DNA of 64,000 bases from Wenyingzhuangia marina (GCF_900130035.1 NZ_FQXQ01000001.1:372001-436000); one strand, 5' to 3'; shown: positions 1 to 9,204, counted from the first letter of the stretch. The notes: generated by a model not told the origin, from the sequence alone. Made by a program: numbers and translations.

Positions 1-473
1 TGCTCTAGTAAAATATCTAACTTTTTTTGACAAGCTTCTTTATGACTAGCTGAAGCAGATTCACGAGTAACCTCTTCATTCATATGATAAATCTTCAAAG
101 CCAAAATAGACAATCTATCAATAGCCCAAGCTGGACTTTCTGAATTTATTTTTGCAGAAGGCTTGGTTTGTACATCCGCATATTTTTGTAGAAAATAACT
201 ATCCACATATTCTACCATATCTGTTCTATCTTGGTTAGATGCATCAATTCTTCTTTTTAAAGCCAAAGCCTCAATAGGATCAATATCTGGTAAACGAATA
301 ATATCTTCGTAGTGCCATTGCACGGTATCAATCCAACATTTTCTATATAACAAATGCTCTAAAGTACTAGCATCATATACATTCTCAAAAGGTTGATCTA
401 CATCATCAATCACGTGATATTTTGCTATCACAGCATCAAATATTTTGTTAAAATCTTCTACTTTTAAACTCAT
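1..473 (-). CDS. DUF4254 domain protein (3' part outside window)
   Basis: Reading the minus strand from an ATG at 473 gives an open frame of about 157 codons that runs off the left edge, beginning MSLKVEDFNKIFDAVIAKYH. The sequence is helical and rich in Trp, His and Asp, with stretches such as CWIDTVQWHYED and DRTDMVEYVDSY. I recognise this as DUF4254, a Bacteroidetes-type family often found near glycosyltransferases; its biochemical role is not known to me. It lies 2 nt downstream of the acidic protein gene at 476-1267, so the two are probably co-transcribed. The C-terminus is missing because the window starts inside the gene, not because of a break. Confidence 0.8.
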   Translation of the reverse strand, partial: MSLKVEDFNKIFDAVIAKYHVIDDVDQPFENVYDASTLEHLLYRKCWIDTVQWHYEDIIRLPDIDPIEALALKRRIDASNQDRTDMVEYVDSYFLQKYADVQTKPSAKINSESPAWAIDRLSILALKIYHMNEEVTRESASASHKEACQKKLDILLE

Positions 474-475
474 CT

Positions 476-1267
476 TTAATTAAATTTTCTTTCTATTAAC
501 AAAATCAACCTATCTTCATAGATTTCTTTTCCAGCCCAATTATACTCCTTTTTTACCATTTTTAAGAATGATAATGCTTCTTTTTCTGATGACATAGTAT
601 TTAGTTGAGAGACAACTCTGTTAAAATCTTCCTGACTATCATCAAACAAATGTTTTACAAAAGCAATTCTATCATTTAAATCAATTTGTAAATTCTTTTG
701 TCCCATAGCCACATCATTCAAAGATTTTTTGGGAGCTACACGCGTTGCATTTTCAAACAAATCAGTAGCCACATCTAAGGAAACAGTACTTCCAAATTCT
801 TTTGCCAAAGACGATTGTAAATTAGTTGATTTATCTTCCTTATTCTCTTCTGCCTTGGTAAACAAATCTAATGATGGTTCTTCTTTTGGTTCCTCAACAT
901 TCACAACAACCTCTTCTTTATCTTCTACCACTTCTAAAGTCTCTTCAACCAACTCAACATTTACAACTTTTGTTGGCTCTTCTGTTTCTTCAGTGAATTC
1001 TTCAACTTTTTCAACATCTACTTTTGGCGTTTCTTTAATTTCTTCCACTTCTTTTCTAGATTCCGAAAAAGTCTCTTCCACCAATTCTTCAACCGTTTTG
1101 GTGTTTTGAGGAGTTTCTTTAACAAAGTCTTCTATATAAGATAGCACTGCAATTTTCTCATATGTTTCATAAGCTTTTTGTTTCAAAGCTTTTAAATCAT
1201 CTCTATTTTTCATTTGCAAAATGCTGTGAGCAATGCCCATCAATTCTGCCTCTAATTTTTTCTGCAT
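476..1267 (-). CDS. Acidic low-complexity protein of unknown function
   Basis: A 263-residue protein with three parts: a short helical N-terminus (about 1-50), a very acidic middle (about 55-150) made of degenerate repeats of Val, Glu and Thr such as VEELVEET and VELVEETLEVVE, and a helical C-terminal part (about 190-263) ending LILLIERKFN. There is no signal peptide or membrane segment, so it should be cytoplasmic. The middle is likely disordered and acts as a spacer between two folded ends. I do not recognise a function. It precedes the DUF4254 gene by 2 nt on the same strand and is divergent from thymidine kinase. A serine-rich frame on the opposite strand is only the complement of the Glu codons. 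Confidence 0.8.
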   Translation of the reverse strand: MQKKLEAELMGIAHSILQMKNRDDLKALKQKAYETYEKIAVLSYIEDFVKETPQNTKTVEELVEETFSESRKEVEEIKETPKVDVEKVEEFTEETEEPTKVVNVELVEETLEVVEDKEEVVVNVEEPKEEPSLDLFTKAEENKEDKSTNLQSSLAKEFGSTVSLDVATDLFENATRVAPKKSLNDVAMGQKNLQIDLNDRIAFVKHLFDDSQEDFNRVVSQLNTMSSEKEALSFLKMVKKEYNWAGKEIYEDRLILLIERKFN

Positions 1268-1382
1268 AAATACTTTGATAAATTTAGGTTAGAGCGTAAG
1301 ACTTTATTTGATAAATTTGTACACTTATCTTTTGCTATAATTAGCAATTTTAGATACATACTAACATCGATAAAAATACAAA

Positions 1383-1967
1383 ATGTTTCTTGAAAACACC
1401 GTAAACCATAAAGAACAATTTGGATGGATTGAAGTCATCTGTGGATCTATGTTCTCCGGAAAAACCGAAGAATTGATTCGTAGATTAAGACGTGCCCAAA
1501 TTGCCAAACAGCGTATCGAGATTTTTAAACCTTCGGTTGATACTCGCTACGATGAAGAAAATGTAGTTTCTCATGATGAAAGATACATTCGCTCTACTCC
1601 CGTTCCCGCAGCTGCAAATATTAGATTGTTAGCCAACGACGTAGATGTGGTTGGAATTGATGAAGCTCAGTTTTTTGATGATGAAATTGTAAGTGTTTGT
1701 AACGATTTGGCCAACAAAGGAATTAGAGTAATTGTGGCTGGATTGGATATGGATTTTAAAGGAAAACCTTTTGGACCCATGCCTAATTTAATGGCTACAG
1801 CAGAATACGTAACCAAAGTACACGCCATTTGTACCAAAACAGGAAATTTAGCACATTACAGTCACAGAAAAAATGACAATGAAAAATTAGTGATGTTAGG
1901 CGAAAATGAAAATTACGAACCTCTAAGTAGAGCGGCTTTTTACAAAGCCAATACCAAAAAAAATTAG
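1383..1967 (+). CDS. tdk: Thymidine kinase (type II)
   Basis: Phosphorylates thymidine to dTMP in the pyrimidine salvage pathway, in the cytoplasm. The 194-residue length is normal for the tetrameric bacterial type. The P-loop GSMFSGKT is at residues 21-28, and the DEAQFF motif carrying the catalytic acid lies near residue 95. The lasso region contains CTKTGN and a conserved YSHRK. The usual four-cysteine zinc site is degenerate: only the first Cys remains, and the C-terminal CR.C pair reads PLSRAAF. I believe this is common in Bacteroidetes homologues. The stop codon is 1 nt from the start of the alanine racemase gene, so the two are probably one transcript. Confidence 0.95.
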   Translation: MFLENTVNHKEQFGWIEVICGSMFSGKTEELIRRLRRAQIAKQRIEIFKPSVDTRYDEENVVSHDERYIRSTPVPAAANIRLLANDVDVVGIDEAQFFDDEIVSVCNDLANKGIRVIVAGLDMDFKGKPFGPMPNLMATAEYVTKVHAICTKTGNLAHYSHRKNDNEKLVMLGENENYEPLSRAAFYKANTKKN

Positions 1968-1968
1968 C

Positions 1969-3072
1969 ATGGAAAACCATCATGTTACAAAGTTAGAAAT
2001 TAGCTTATCTGCCCTAAAGCACAATTATCACTATTTAAAAAACAAAACCAAGCCAGGGACCAAAACTTTAGCAGTGGTTAAAGCTTTTGCTTATGGTTTA
2101 GAACCTGTAAACATTGCTAAAACTTTAGAAAAAGAAGGCGTTGATTATTTTGGAGTTGCCTATGCTGATGAAGGAATTAAACTAAGAGAAAACGGAATTA
2201 AAACGCCTATTTTGATTTTACACGCTCAAGTGGAAAACTATTCTCTAATAATTCAACATAACTTAGAACCTAATATTTATTCGCTTTACACTTTAAAAAA
2301 ATTTATTGCTTTTGCCAAAGAAAATAATTTAGAGGCCTATCCTATTCATTTAAAATTTAATTCAGGCTTAAACAGATTGGGCTTTAATATTGAGGAAGTT
2401 GAAAAGTTGATTCAATTAGTTCAACACAATAAAAACATTAAAGTTGTTTCTGCATTTTCTCACATTGCAGCCAGTGAAGATTTGAATGAAAAAGAATTTA
2501 CAGAAAAACAAATTTCTACTTTTAATAGTATTGTTGCACAGCTACGCTCAAAATTAACCGACCGTTTTACGGTCCATATGAGTAATACTTCTGGCGTGAT
2601 TAATTATCCAAATGCTCATTTTGATATGGTCAGGTTGGGAATTGGTTTATACGGTTTTGGAAACGATGCCAAAGAAACTGAGAAATTACAAAATGTAGCA
2701 AGTCTAAAATCTGTGATTTCTCAAATCAGAACCGTAAAAAAAGGAGATAGCATTAGTTATAATATGGCATTTACTGCTCAAAAAGATGAAAAAATCGCCA
2801 TTATTCCAATTGGTCATGCAGATGGTTTTTCTAGACCTTTAGGTTGCGGAAATGGATATGTAACCATTCACGGAAAAAAAGCTTATACTTCTGGAAACAT
2901 TTGCATGGACATGATTTTAGTCAACGTAACCAACATTGATTGTAAAGAAGGAGATGGAGTTGTTATTTTTAACAATCAACAAACTGTTGAAGAGTTTGCT
3001 ACCATTTGTCACACTATTTCTTATGAAATATTGACCGCTATTTCTCAGCGAATTAAAAAAACATTTATATAA
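1969..3072 (+). CDS. alr: Alanine racemase
   Basis: PLP enzyme that interconverts L- and D-alanine to supply D-Ala for peptidoglycan. It has 367 residues, the usual size. The PLP lysine is K38 in AVVKAFAYG, where most family members read [18 protein letters not shown] around 130-139 contains the conserved Arg. The second catalytic base is Tyr264 in SYNMAF, equivalent to Tyr265 of the Geobacillus enzyme. IPIGHADGF follows, with His where many homologues have Tyr. The gene is 1 nt from tdk upstream and is followed closely by mscL, so all three look like one operon. Confidence 0.95.
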   Translation: MENHHVTKLEISLSALKHNYHYLKNKTKPGTKTLAVVKAFAYGLEPVNIAKTLEKEGVDYFGVAYADEGIKLRENGIKTPILILHAQVENYSLIIQHNLEPNIYSLYTLKKFIAFAKENNLEAYPIHLKFNSGLNRLGFNIEEVEKLIQLVQHNKNIKVVSAFSHIAASEDLNEKEFTEKQISTFNSIVAQLRSKLTDRFTVHMSNTSGVINYPNAHFDMVRLGIGLYGFGNDAKETEKLQNVASLKSVISQIRTVKKGDSISYNMAFTAQKDEKIAIIPIGHADGFSRPLGCGNGYVTIHGKKAYTSGNICMDMILVNVTNIDCKEGDGVVIFNNQQTVEEFATICHTISYEILTAISQRIKKTFI

Positions 3073-3118
3073 AATGAAAAAATCATTATCTTCCATAGGA
3101 ATAACTAAAAATACAACT

Positions 3119-3538
3119 ATGGGATTTTTAAAAGATTTTAAAACCTTTTTAATGAAAGGTGACATTGTAAGTCTAGCAACTGCAGTAATTATTGGTGGAG
3201 CATTTAAAACCATTGTAAGTTCATTAGCAAAAGACATCATTATGCCTTTTGTTGGTTTGTTTTTAGGTGGCAAAAATGTAAATGATTTATTTTTTGTATT
3301 AGGAAAAGGAAGTTACGAAACCTTAGCGGAAGCCAAAGAAGCTGGTGCTCCTATTATGACTTATGGGAATTTTGTACAAGCCATTATTGATTTTGTAATT
3401 ATTGGATTTGTGATTTTTATGTTTTTAAAAGCATACGAAAAAACAAAGAAAAAAGAAGAACCTAAACCTGAAGCTCCAAAAGGACCGACTCAAGAAGAAT
3501 TATTAATAGAAATAAGAGATTTATTGGCTAATAAATAA
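3119..3538 (+). CDS. mscL: Large-conductance mechanosensitive channel MscL
   Basis: Homopentameric inner-membrane channel that opens under high membrane tension to release solutes during osmotic downshock. The protein begins [17 protein letters not shown], the usual MscL start, followed by TM1 (about 14-40, [17 protein letters not shown]), a periplasmic loop and TM2 (about 75-100). A charged cytoplasmic helix ends [10 protein letters not shown]. From this start the length is 139 residues, normal for the family. The frame is also open from an ATG at 3074, which would add 15 residues without family counterpart. I prefer 3119, but 3074, only 1 nt after alr, cannot be excluded. Confidence 0.93.
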   Translation: MGFLKDFKTFLMKGDIVSLATAVIIGGAFKTIVSSLAKDIIMPFVGLFLGGKNVNDLFFVLGKGSYETLAEAKEAGAPIMTYGNFVQAIIDFVIIGFVIFMFLKAYEKTKKKEEPKPEAPKGPTQEELLIEIRDLLANK

Positions 3539-3560
3539 AATGCTACATAAATTAAAAATA

Positions 3561-3591
3561 AAAATCCACTTAGAATTCATAAGTGGATTTT
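3561..3591 (+). terminator. Hairpin terminator after mscL
   Basis: A perfect 12-bp stem (3561-3572 with 3580-3591) around a 7-nt loop, GAATTCA. The stem ends in A/T runs, as expected for an intrinsic terminator. It lies 22 nt after the mscL stop and ends the tdk-alr-mscL operon. Confidence 0.8.
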
Positions 3592-3650
3592 CTGATTTTA
3601 AGGAGGATATACAAAGCTAATTTTACCTTTCAGACATCGAATTAAAAAAG

Positions 3651-3658
3651 TAACTTTG
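3651..3658 (+). promoter_or_regulatory. -7 promoter box for aspS
   Basis: TAACTTTG matches the Bacteroidetes -7 consensus TAnnTTTG and ends 25 nt before the aspS start codon. No clear -33 TTG was seen at the ideal distance. Confidence 0.6.
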
Positions 3659-3683
3659 CACCTTTAAATTCAAGCACAATAAC

Positions 3684-5441
3684 ATGTACAGAAGTCACAC
3701 CAACGGAGAATTAAGAATTGAAAATGCAAACCAAGAGGTTACTTTATCAGGATGGGTTCAAAAATCTAGAGATAAAGGATTTATGGTATGGGTAGATCTA
3801 CGTGATAGATACGGAATTACTCAACTTATTTTTGATGAAGACAGAACTCCAAAAGAAATTCTAGACAAAGCCAAAAATTTGGGTAGAGAATTTGTGATTC
3901 AAGTACAAGGAATTGTTATTGAACGTGAAGCAAAAAACAAGAACATTGCTACCGGAGAAATTGAAGTATTGGTGAAAGAATTAACGCTGTTAAACGAAGC
4001 CAAACTTCCTCCTTTTACTATTGAAGATGATACGGATGGTGGAGAAGACATCCGCATGAAATACAGATACTTAGACATCAGAAGAAATCCAGTAAAAAAC
4101 AACTTAATTTTTAGAAGCAAAGTAGCACAAGAAGTTCGTAACTATTTATCTAATCAAGATTTTATAGAGGTGGAAACGCCTTATTTGATTAAATCTACAC
4201 CAGAAGGTGCTCGTGATTTTATTGTGCCTTCTAGAATGAACGAAGGGGAGTTTTATGCTTTACCACAATCTCCACAAACCTTTAAACAATTATTGATGGT
4301 AGGTGGAATGGATAAATATTTCCAGATTGTTAAATGTTTCCGTGATGAAGATTTACGTGCAGACAGACAACCAGAATTCACACAAATTGACTGTGAAATG
4401 GCATTTGTTGAGCAAGAAGATATTTTAAATATTTTTGAAGGAATGACTCGTCATTTACTTAAAAAAGTAAACAATGTGGAAATTGGTGATTTCCCTAGAA
4501 TGACCTATGAACACGCCATGAAAACTTATGGTAACGACAAACCAGATATTCGTTTTGGAATGGAGTTTGGAGAATTAAACACCGTAGCGCAACACAAAGA
4601 ATTTAAAGTATTTAACGATGCTGAATTGGTGGTTGGTATTGCTGTTCCGGGAGGAGAAAGTTATACTAGAAAAGAAATTGACAAATTAATCGAATGGGTA
4701 AAGCGTCCACAAGTAGGAGCTTTAGGAATGGTTTATGTAAAATGCAACCAAGATGGTACTTTTAAATCATCCGTAGATAAATTTTACAATCAAGAAGATT
4801 TAGCAGCTTGGGCAAAAGCAACCAATGCAAAACCAGGAGATTTAATTTGTGTATTATCAGGACCTGCTAACAAAACAAGAGCACAACTATCTGCTTTACG
4901 TATGGAATTGGCAGAACGTTTAGGGTTGCGTAAATCCAATGAATTTGCTCCTTTATGGGTGGTAGATTTTCCATTGTTAGAATGGGATGAAGAAACGGAA
5001 AGATTCCATGCAATGCACCATCCTTTTACCAGTCCTAAAAAAGAAGACATGTCTTTATTAGACACCGATCCAGGAAAAGTAAGAGCCAATGCCTACGATT
5101 TAGTTTTAAACGGAAATGAAATTGGAGGAGGATCTATTAGAATATACGATAGAACAACTCAAGAGTTAATGTTTAAACATTTAGGATTTACTCCTGAAGA
5201 AGCCAAAGAACAATTCGGTTTCTTAATGAATGCTTTTGAATATGGAGCACCACCACATGGAGGTTTGGCTTTTGGATTAGATAGATTAGTAGCCATTTTA
5301 GGAGGACAAGAAACCATTAGAGATTTTATTGCATTCCCTAAAAACAACTCAGGTAGAGACGTTATGATTAATGCTCCGGCAGCTGTATCTAAAGAAGTTT
5401 TATCTGAATTAAATATAAATATTACAGTTCCTAAGGAATAA
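3684..5441 (+). CDS. aspS: Aspartyl-tRNA synthetase
   Basis: Class II synthetase that charges tRNA-Asp with aspartate. The 585 residues cover an N-terminal OB-fold anticodon-binding domain (about 1-110, including [21 protein letters not shown]), the catalytic core, and the inserted GAD domain typical of bacterial AspRS (about 280-410). Motif 2 reads [18 protein letters not shown] and motif 3 reads [15 protein letters not shown]. The start at [10 protein letters not shown] matches the family. It is a single-gene unit between the mscL terminator and an inverted repeat at 5480-5541. From sequence I cannot tell whether it is strictly tRNA-Asp specific or also charges tRNA-Asn. Confidence 0.97.
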   Translation: MYRSHTNGELRIENANQEVTLSGWVQKSRDKGFMVWVDLRDRYGITQLIFDEDRTPKEILDKAKNLGREFVIQVQGIVIEREAKNKNIATGEIEVLVKELTLLNEAKLPPFTIEDDTDGGEDIRMKYRYLDIRRNPVKNNLIFRSKVAQEVRNYLSNQDFIEVETPYLIKSTPEGARDFIVPSRMNEGEFYALPQSPQTFKQLLMVGGMDKYFQIVKCFRDEDLRADRQPEFTQIDCEMAFVEQEDILNIFEGMTRHLLKKVNNVEIGDFPRMTYEHAMKTYGNDKPDIRFGMEFGELNTVAQHKEFKVFNDAELVVGIAVPGGESYTRKEIDKLIEWVKRPQVGALGMVYVKCNQDGTFKSSVDKFYNQEDLAAWAKATNAKPGDLICVLSGPANKTRAQLSALRMELAERLGLRKSNEFAPLWVVDFPLLEWDEETERFHAMHHPFTSPKKEDMSLLDTDPGKVRANAYDLVLNGNEIGGGSIRIYDRTTQELMFKHLGFTPEEAKEQFGFLMNAFEYGAPPHGGLAFGLDRLVAILGGQETIRDFIAFPKNNSGRDVMINAPAAVSKEVLSELNINITVPKE

Positions 5442-5479
5442 CTTGTAATAAGACTTGGAGTTCATTAAATTTACCATAG

Positions 5480-5541
5480 CTCTTTAAAAACAAACGGTCT
5501 CATCTATTTTTACTTGAGAACTTTATATTGTTTTTAAAGAG
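5480..5541 (+). terminator. Long inverted repeat between aspS and ferritin
   Basis: Arms 5480-5493 and 5528-5541 pair perfectly over 14 bp (CTCTTTAAAAACAA with TTGTTTTTAAAGAG) and are followed by six T. The 34-nt loop contains a nested 5-bp pair, TCTCA at 5498-5502 with TGAGA at 5514-5518. It is probably the aspS terminator, though the large loop and closeness to the ferritin start (30 nt) leave room for a leader role. Confidence 0.6.
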
Positions 5542-5571
5542 TTTTTTAATATCATTTTAAAAAAACGAAAT

Positions 5572-6090
5572 ATGTTATCAGAAACAATAGAAAAAGCATT
5601 AAATACCCAAATACATTTAGAAGCCAATGCCTCTATGAAATATTTAGCCATGGCTACTTGGGCAGAAGTAATAGGATATAATGGTGTAGCGGGATTCTTT
5701 TACAACCAAGCAGATGAAGAAAGAATTCACATGCTTAAATTGGTAAAATTTGTAAACGAACGTGGTGGAAAAGCAAACATTCCTAGCTTAGATGCTCCCA
5801 AAGATACTTTTAAAGATTTACACGAACTTTTTACTGTGTTTTTAGAAAGCGAAGAACAAGTTACAGAAAGCATCAATCATTTGGTTTTTCAAACTTTAGA
5901 AGAGAAAAACTACACAGTTCATAACTTTTTACAATGGTACGTGGCTGAACAAGCAGAAGAAGAATCTTTAGCTAGAACCATCTTAGATAAATTAAAAATT
6001 ATTGGTAACGATAAAAGTGGTACTTATTTATTTGATAAAGATATTGAAGGAATTGTTGCTCAAACAGAAATTAATGCCAAAAACGAGTAG
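5572..6090 (+). CDS. ftnA: Bacterial ferritin
   Basis: Iron-storage protein that forms a 24-mer shell and oxidises Fe(II) to a ferric core in the cytoplasm. The 172 residues form the usual four-helix bundle. The ferroxidase ligands align one-to-one with E. coli FtnA: E17, E50, H53, E94, Q127 and E130, with Tyr24 also conserved. There is no haem-binding Met as in bacterioferritin. A 49-residue Cys/Lys-rich gene follows 69 nt downstream behind its own promoter-like box. I found no obvious Fur box between the inverted repeat and the start codon. Confidence 0.95.
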   Translation: MLSETIEKALNTQIHLEANASMKYLAMATWAEVIGYNGVAGFFYNQADEERIHMLKLVKFVNERGGKANIPSLDAPKDTFKDLHELFTVFLESEEQVTESINHLVFQTLEEKNYTVHNFLQWYVAEQAEEESLARTILDKLKIIGNDKSGTYLFDKDIEGIVAQTEINAKNE

Positions 6091-6118
6091 TTAATTTAGA
6101 TTTATTTAAAATAAAGAT

Positions 6119-6126
6119 TATATTTG
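6119..6126 (+). promoter_or_regulatory. -7 promoter box for the Cys-rich miniprotein
   Basis: TATATTTG is a perfect TAnnTTTG match, 33 nt before the ATG at 6160. It overlaps the left arm of the palindrome at 6121-6159. Confidence 0.6.
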
Positions 6127-6159
6127 CACTGATTTTTAGTGACTTAATCAGTGCAAATA
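6121..6159. repeat. Perfect 14-bp inverted repeat abutting a start codon
   Basis: TATTTGCACTGATT at 6121-6134 pairs perfectly with AATCAGTGCAAATA at 6146-6159 around an 11-nt loop. The right arm ends at the base before the ATG at 6160, and the left arm covers most of the -7 box. No T-run follows it, so it looks more like an operator or leader structure than a ferritin terminator. Confidence 0.7.
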
Positions 6160-6309
6160 ATGTTAGAAAGAACCATTGAAGAGATTGTAACCCCAGAATA
6201 TTCGGGATGTTGCTTTGCATATTTAGCGAAAGATAAAAAGAAAAAGTGCTGTAAAAAGTACAAAAAGAAAGGAAAAGATCATTGTAAAAAATGTCCTATC
6301 CAAGCCTAA
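6160..6309 (+). CDS. 49-residue Cys/Lys-rich miniprotein
   Basis: An ATG at 6160 opens a 49-codon frame ending TAA at 6309. The protein starts MLERTIEEIVTPEYSGCCFA and then becomes strongly basic with cysteine pairs CC, CC and CxxC (CKKCP), giving six Cys and many Lys in the C-terminal half. There is no signal peptide. The cysteine pattern suggests metal or Fe-S binding, and the neighbour is ferritin, but no function can be assigned. A perfect palindrome and a TAnnTTTG box immediately upstream, together with the ordered N-terminal half, argue that it is a real gene. I think similar small proteins occur in other flavobacteria but could not check. Confidence 0.65.
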   Translation: MLERTIEEIVTPEYSGCCFAYLAKDKKKKCCKKYKKKGKDHCKKCPIQA

Positions 6310-6369
6310 AGTAGTTTAAGTATATTCTACTAATAAACACTATCTTAGCCATCCGAAAAAATCATAGGC

Positions 6370-8169
6370 ATGCCTCAGAGAAAAAGGAGTTTATTAAATC
6401 AGTTTTTGATCTGGAAATACAAACATATTTCAGCAGAAAATTTTCTTTATATTTTAAGTGTACTTATCGGTTTGTTAGCAGGTATTTCTGCTGTAACACT
6501 TAAAAACTTAACGCATTATATTTTTATTGCTCTTGAAACTGGGTTTATTAAAGATGTACATAAAGGTTTTTATTTTATTTTTCCAATAATTGGTATCGGT
6601 TTAACCCTTTTGGTGATTAAATTTATTGTTAGAAAAAAAATGAGTCACGGAATTCCTTCCGTTTTATACTCTATTTCTAAAAGAGAAGCCATTATTGATA
6701 GATATCAAATGTGGGCTTCTTTAATTACCTCACCATTAACAGTAGGTTTTGGAGGTTCTGTTGGACTTGAAGGACCAACGGTAACTACAGGTGCTGCCAT
6801 TGGATCTAACGTAGCAAGACTTTTTCACTTAGACCAACGATCTAGAACCGTATTGGTTGCTTGTGCAGCTGCAGGAGCAGTGTCTTGTATTTTTAAAGCA
6901 CCAATAACCGCAATTGTATTTGCCGTAGAAATTTTTAGTTTAGAACTAACCATGATTTCTATGATTCCGTTGTTATTGGCTTCTATTTCTGCCGTATTGA
7001 CCTCTTATTTCTTTTTAGGGAACGAAGTTCTTTTGCACTTTGAAATTAAAGACAAGTTTGAACTTGCTGATATTACGTTTTACATCATTTTAGGAATTGG
7101 GTGTTCTTTTGTTTCTATCTATTTTACCAAAGTCTATTTTTGGATGCAGGATTTTTTCAAAAAAATTGAAAACCCCATTTATAAATTATTACTTGGAGGT
7201 ACTTTAATTGGTGTTATAGTATACTTTATTCCGCCATTGTTTGGAGAGGGTTTTGATACCATGAACAGTGTTTTAATGGGTGATGCATCTTCCATCTTAG
7301 AAAACAATATTTTTAATTCTGAAGCTGAAAATATCTGGATGATTGTTGGACTTCTAGTCGGATTAATTGTCTTTAAAGTAATTGCCATGGCTTTAACTTT
7401 TGGTGCTGGTGGTATTGGTGGTGTTTTTGCTCCTTCTTTATTTATTGGTAGTGTATCAGGTTATGTAGTAGCTACGGTTGTAAATCATTTAAAATTGGCA
7501 TCTAGCAGTCTTTCTTTAAGTAATTTCGCCATGGTGGGAATGGCCGGATTGTTAGCCGGAGTGTTACAAGCACCATTAACGGCTATTTTCTTAATTGCTG
7601 AAATTACTGGTGGATATGAGTTGTTTTTACCTTTAATGACTGTTGCTTCTATCTCCTTTTTAATCACTAAACAATTTATTCCTCATAATATTTATACATC
7701 AGCATTGGCCAAAAAAGGTCAATTATTAACACACGATAAAGACAAAAGTGTTTTAATGTTGATGAATATTAACAAGGTTATTGAAAAAGATTTTATAGTA
7801 ATTAAACCAGGAATGACTCTTGGTGAATTGGCTCATAATGTCATCGTAAAATCAAAAAGGAATAACTTTCCTGTGGTAAATAAAGACAAAGAATTGATAG
7901 GTTTATTACACATGGATGATATTAGATCTATTATGTTTAATACCGATTTACACGACACTACTTTTGTAAGAGATTTAATGATTGCTCCAGATGATATTAT
8001 TGACTATACCAATGATTCTATGGAAGTAATTATGGAAAAATTTAAAACTACAGGAGCTTGGAATTTACCCGTAATTAGAGATGGAAAATATTATGGTTTT
8101 ATTTCCAAATCTAGATTGTTAAATGCATACAGACGAAAACTAATTATGGCAAGTGATTCTATTTCTTAA
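6370..8169 (+). CDS. ClC-family chloride channel/transporter with CBS pair
   Basis: Inner-membrane anion channel or antiporter. The 599 residues comprise the ClC membrane core (about 20-450) and two C-terminal CBS domains (about 465-590). Selectivity-filter segments are visible: SHGIP (92-96), GSVGLEGP with gating Glu134, GAGGIGGVFAP (345-355) and the central Tyr442 in NIYTSAL. The segment equivalent to FIIEEM of E. coli ClC-ec1 reads FAVEIF (184-189). The residue aligned with the internal proton-transfer Glu203 is therefore Ile188, a channel-like feature. It converges with the GDPD gene, and the two 3' ends overlap by 11 bp. Whether it is a channel or an exchanger cannot be settled from sequence. 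Confidence 0.93.
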   Translation: MPQRKRSLLNQFLIWKYKHISAENFLYILSVLIGLLAGISAVTLKNLTHYIFIALETGFIKDVHKGFYFIFPIIGIGLTLLVIKFIVRKKMSHGIPSVLYSISKREAIIDRYQMWASLITSPLTVGFGGSVGLEGPTVTTGAAIGSNVARLFHLDQRSRTVLVACAAAGAVSCIFKAPITAIVFAVEIFSLELTMISMIPLLLASISAVLTSYFFLGNEVLLHFEIKDKFELADITFYIILGIGCSFVSIYFTKVYFWMQDFFKKIENPIYKLLLGGTLIGVIVYFIPPLFGEGFDTMNSVLMGDASSILENNIFNSEAENIWMIVGLLVGLIVFKVIAMALTFGAGGIGGVFAPSLFIGSVSGYVVATVVNHLKLASSSLSLSNFAMVGMAGLLAGVLQAPLTAIFLIAEITGGYELFLPLMTVASISFLITKQFIPHNIYTSALAKKGQLLTHDKDKSVLMLMNINKVIEKDFIVIKPGMTLGELAHNVIVKSKRNNFPVVNKDKELIGLLHMDDIRSIMFNTDLHDTTFVRDLMIAPDDIIDYTNDSMEVIMEKFKTTGAWNLPVIRDGKYYGFISKSRLLNAYRRKLIMASDSIS

Positions 8170-9163
8170 AATAGCGAACTGCTAAGTCTGGAAAATCGGT
8201 AAAAACACCATCTAATTTTAAGTTTTCTTTGGCATTTTTTAACAAGTCATTAAAAGAAGTAAACGTTCCCAAATCATCTGCTCTATAAGTAAATGCATGT
8301 ACTTTTAAATCTTTCTGATGTGCTAGTGTGACCAAGTTTTCAAAACCTTCAACATGATGATCACCTGCAATCATTTGTTTGTACCAAGGTCCAATTCCGT
8401 TAGCATATAATGCAATTTCATCAACCATTTGTCTGGGAGTCATATTTCTAAAAACCTCATCAGCATAACCAACTTCTAAGAGTTGTACCAAAAACAAATC
8501 AGATTGATATTCTTGTCTAATTTTTTTGAGTTCTATTGCATCAAAACATTGTAATATACAATTGTCTTTCAAAGTTTTGTATCCATAATTAGTAAGAACC
8601 TCCAAAACAATTTTAGCAATATCTTTCCCCTCATTTCTGTGAAATTTTGGTTCTTTAATTTCTACATAAATTCCCATATTTTTATTCATAGACTTATTTA
8701 ACCCTTGAATCATTTCAATTTCTTGAGACAACGTATGTAGTTTAAAAATCGATTTATGAATTGGAAATCTATCAGCATACATTGCTTTTTGGGTATCAGC
8801 ATTAAATCTTTCTGTAACATCTAATTGCTCTAACTCATTCCATGTAAAATCAATCACATAATATTTTCCATCAGCTCTTTTCTTATCAGGAAAAATATCA
8901 GCAACATTGGTCGTTGTTTCTAAATGGATGTCGTGAATTACCACAGGAACATCATCTTTGGTTAACACTACATCTTGCTCTAAAAAATCCGGATGTATTC
9001 CATAAGCCAAAGCTTTGGCTGGCAATGTATGTTCTGGCAAATAACCGGAGGCACCTCTGTGAGCAATCACTAACATTTTTGATTCATTTGATTTAGACTG
9101 ACATGACATCAGTAAACATAAAAGAACAAAAAAAACAGCGGGAATCCTAATATTAAACTTCAT
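8159..9163 (-). CDS. Glycerophosphodiester phosphodiesterase lipoprotein
   Basis: Hydrolyses glycerophosphodiesters to glycerol-3-phosphate and an alcohol. The core motifs of the GDPD TIM barrel are present: IAHRGASGYLPEHT near the N-terminus, the metal-binding LEQDV, and the catalytic VIHD. The spacing and the long insertion resemble the periplasmic GlpQ type. I start at the ATG at 9163, giving MKFNIRIPAVFFVLLCLLMSC, a lipoprotein signal with a Cys about 20 residues in. An upstream in-frame ATG at 9214 would put 17 residues ahead of the signal and is unlikely. It should be anchored facing the periplasm. It is divergent from the small membrane protein at 9221. Confidence 0.92.
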   Translation of the reverse strand: MKFNIRIPAVFFVLLCLLMSCQSKSNESKMLVIAHRGASGYLPEHTLPAKALAYGIHPDFLEQDVVLTKDDVPVVIHDIHLETTTNVADIFPDKKRADGKYYVIDFTWNELEQLDVTERFNADTQKAMYADRFPIHKSIFKLHTLSQEIEMIQGLNKSMNKNMGIYVEIKEPKFHRNEGKDIAKIVLEVLTNYGYKTLKDNCILQCFDAIELKKIRQEYQSDLFLVQLLEVGYADEVFRNMTPRQMVDEIALYANGIGPWYKQMIAGDHHVEGFENLVTLAHQKDLKVHAFTYRADDLGTFTSFNDLLKNAKENLKLDGVFTDFPDLAVRYFKK

Positions 9164-9196
9164 GAGAACTATGATTATATTTCCATCCAAATTAGC

Positions 9197-9204
9197 TAAT
9201 TTTG
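9197..9204 (+). promoter_or_regulatory. -7 promoter box for the small membrane protein
   Basis: TAATTTTG, matching TAnnTTTG, ends 16 nt before the ATG at 9221, in the short divergent region between the GDPD gene and the small membrane protein gene. Confidence 0.55.

Noticed and set aside
729-1109. Serine/threonine-rich 126-codon frame on the plus strand
   Set aside because: It is the complement of the Glu/Val-rich repeats of the acidic protein; composition explains it.
3600-3618. Strong AAGGAGGATAT Shine-Dalgarno-like sequence
   Set aside because: No start codon with a usable frame follows at the right distance, and it lies upstream of the aspS -7 box; likely chance.
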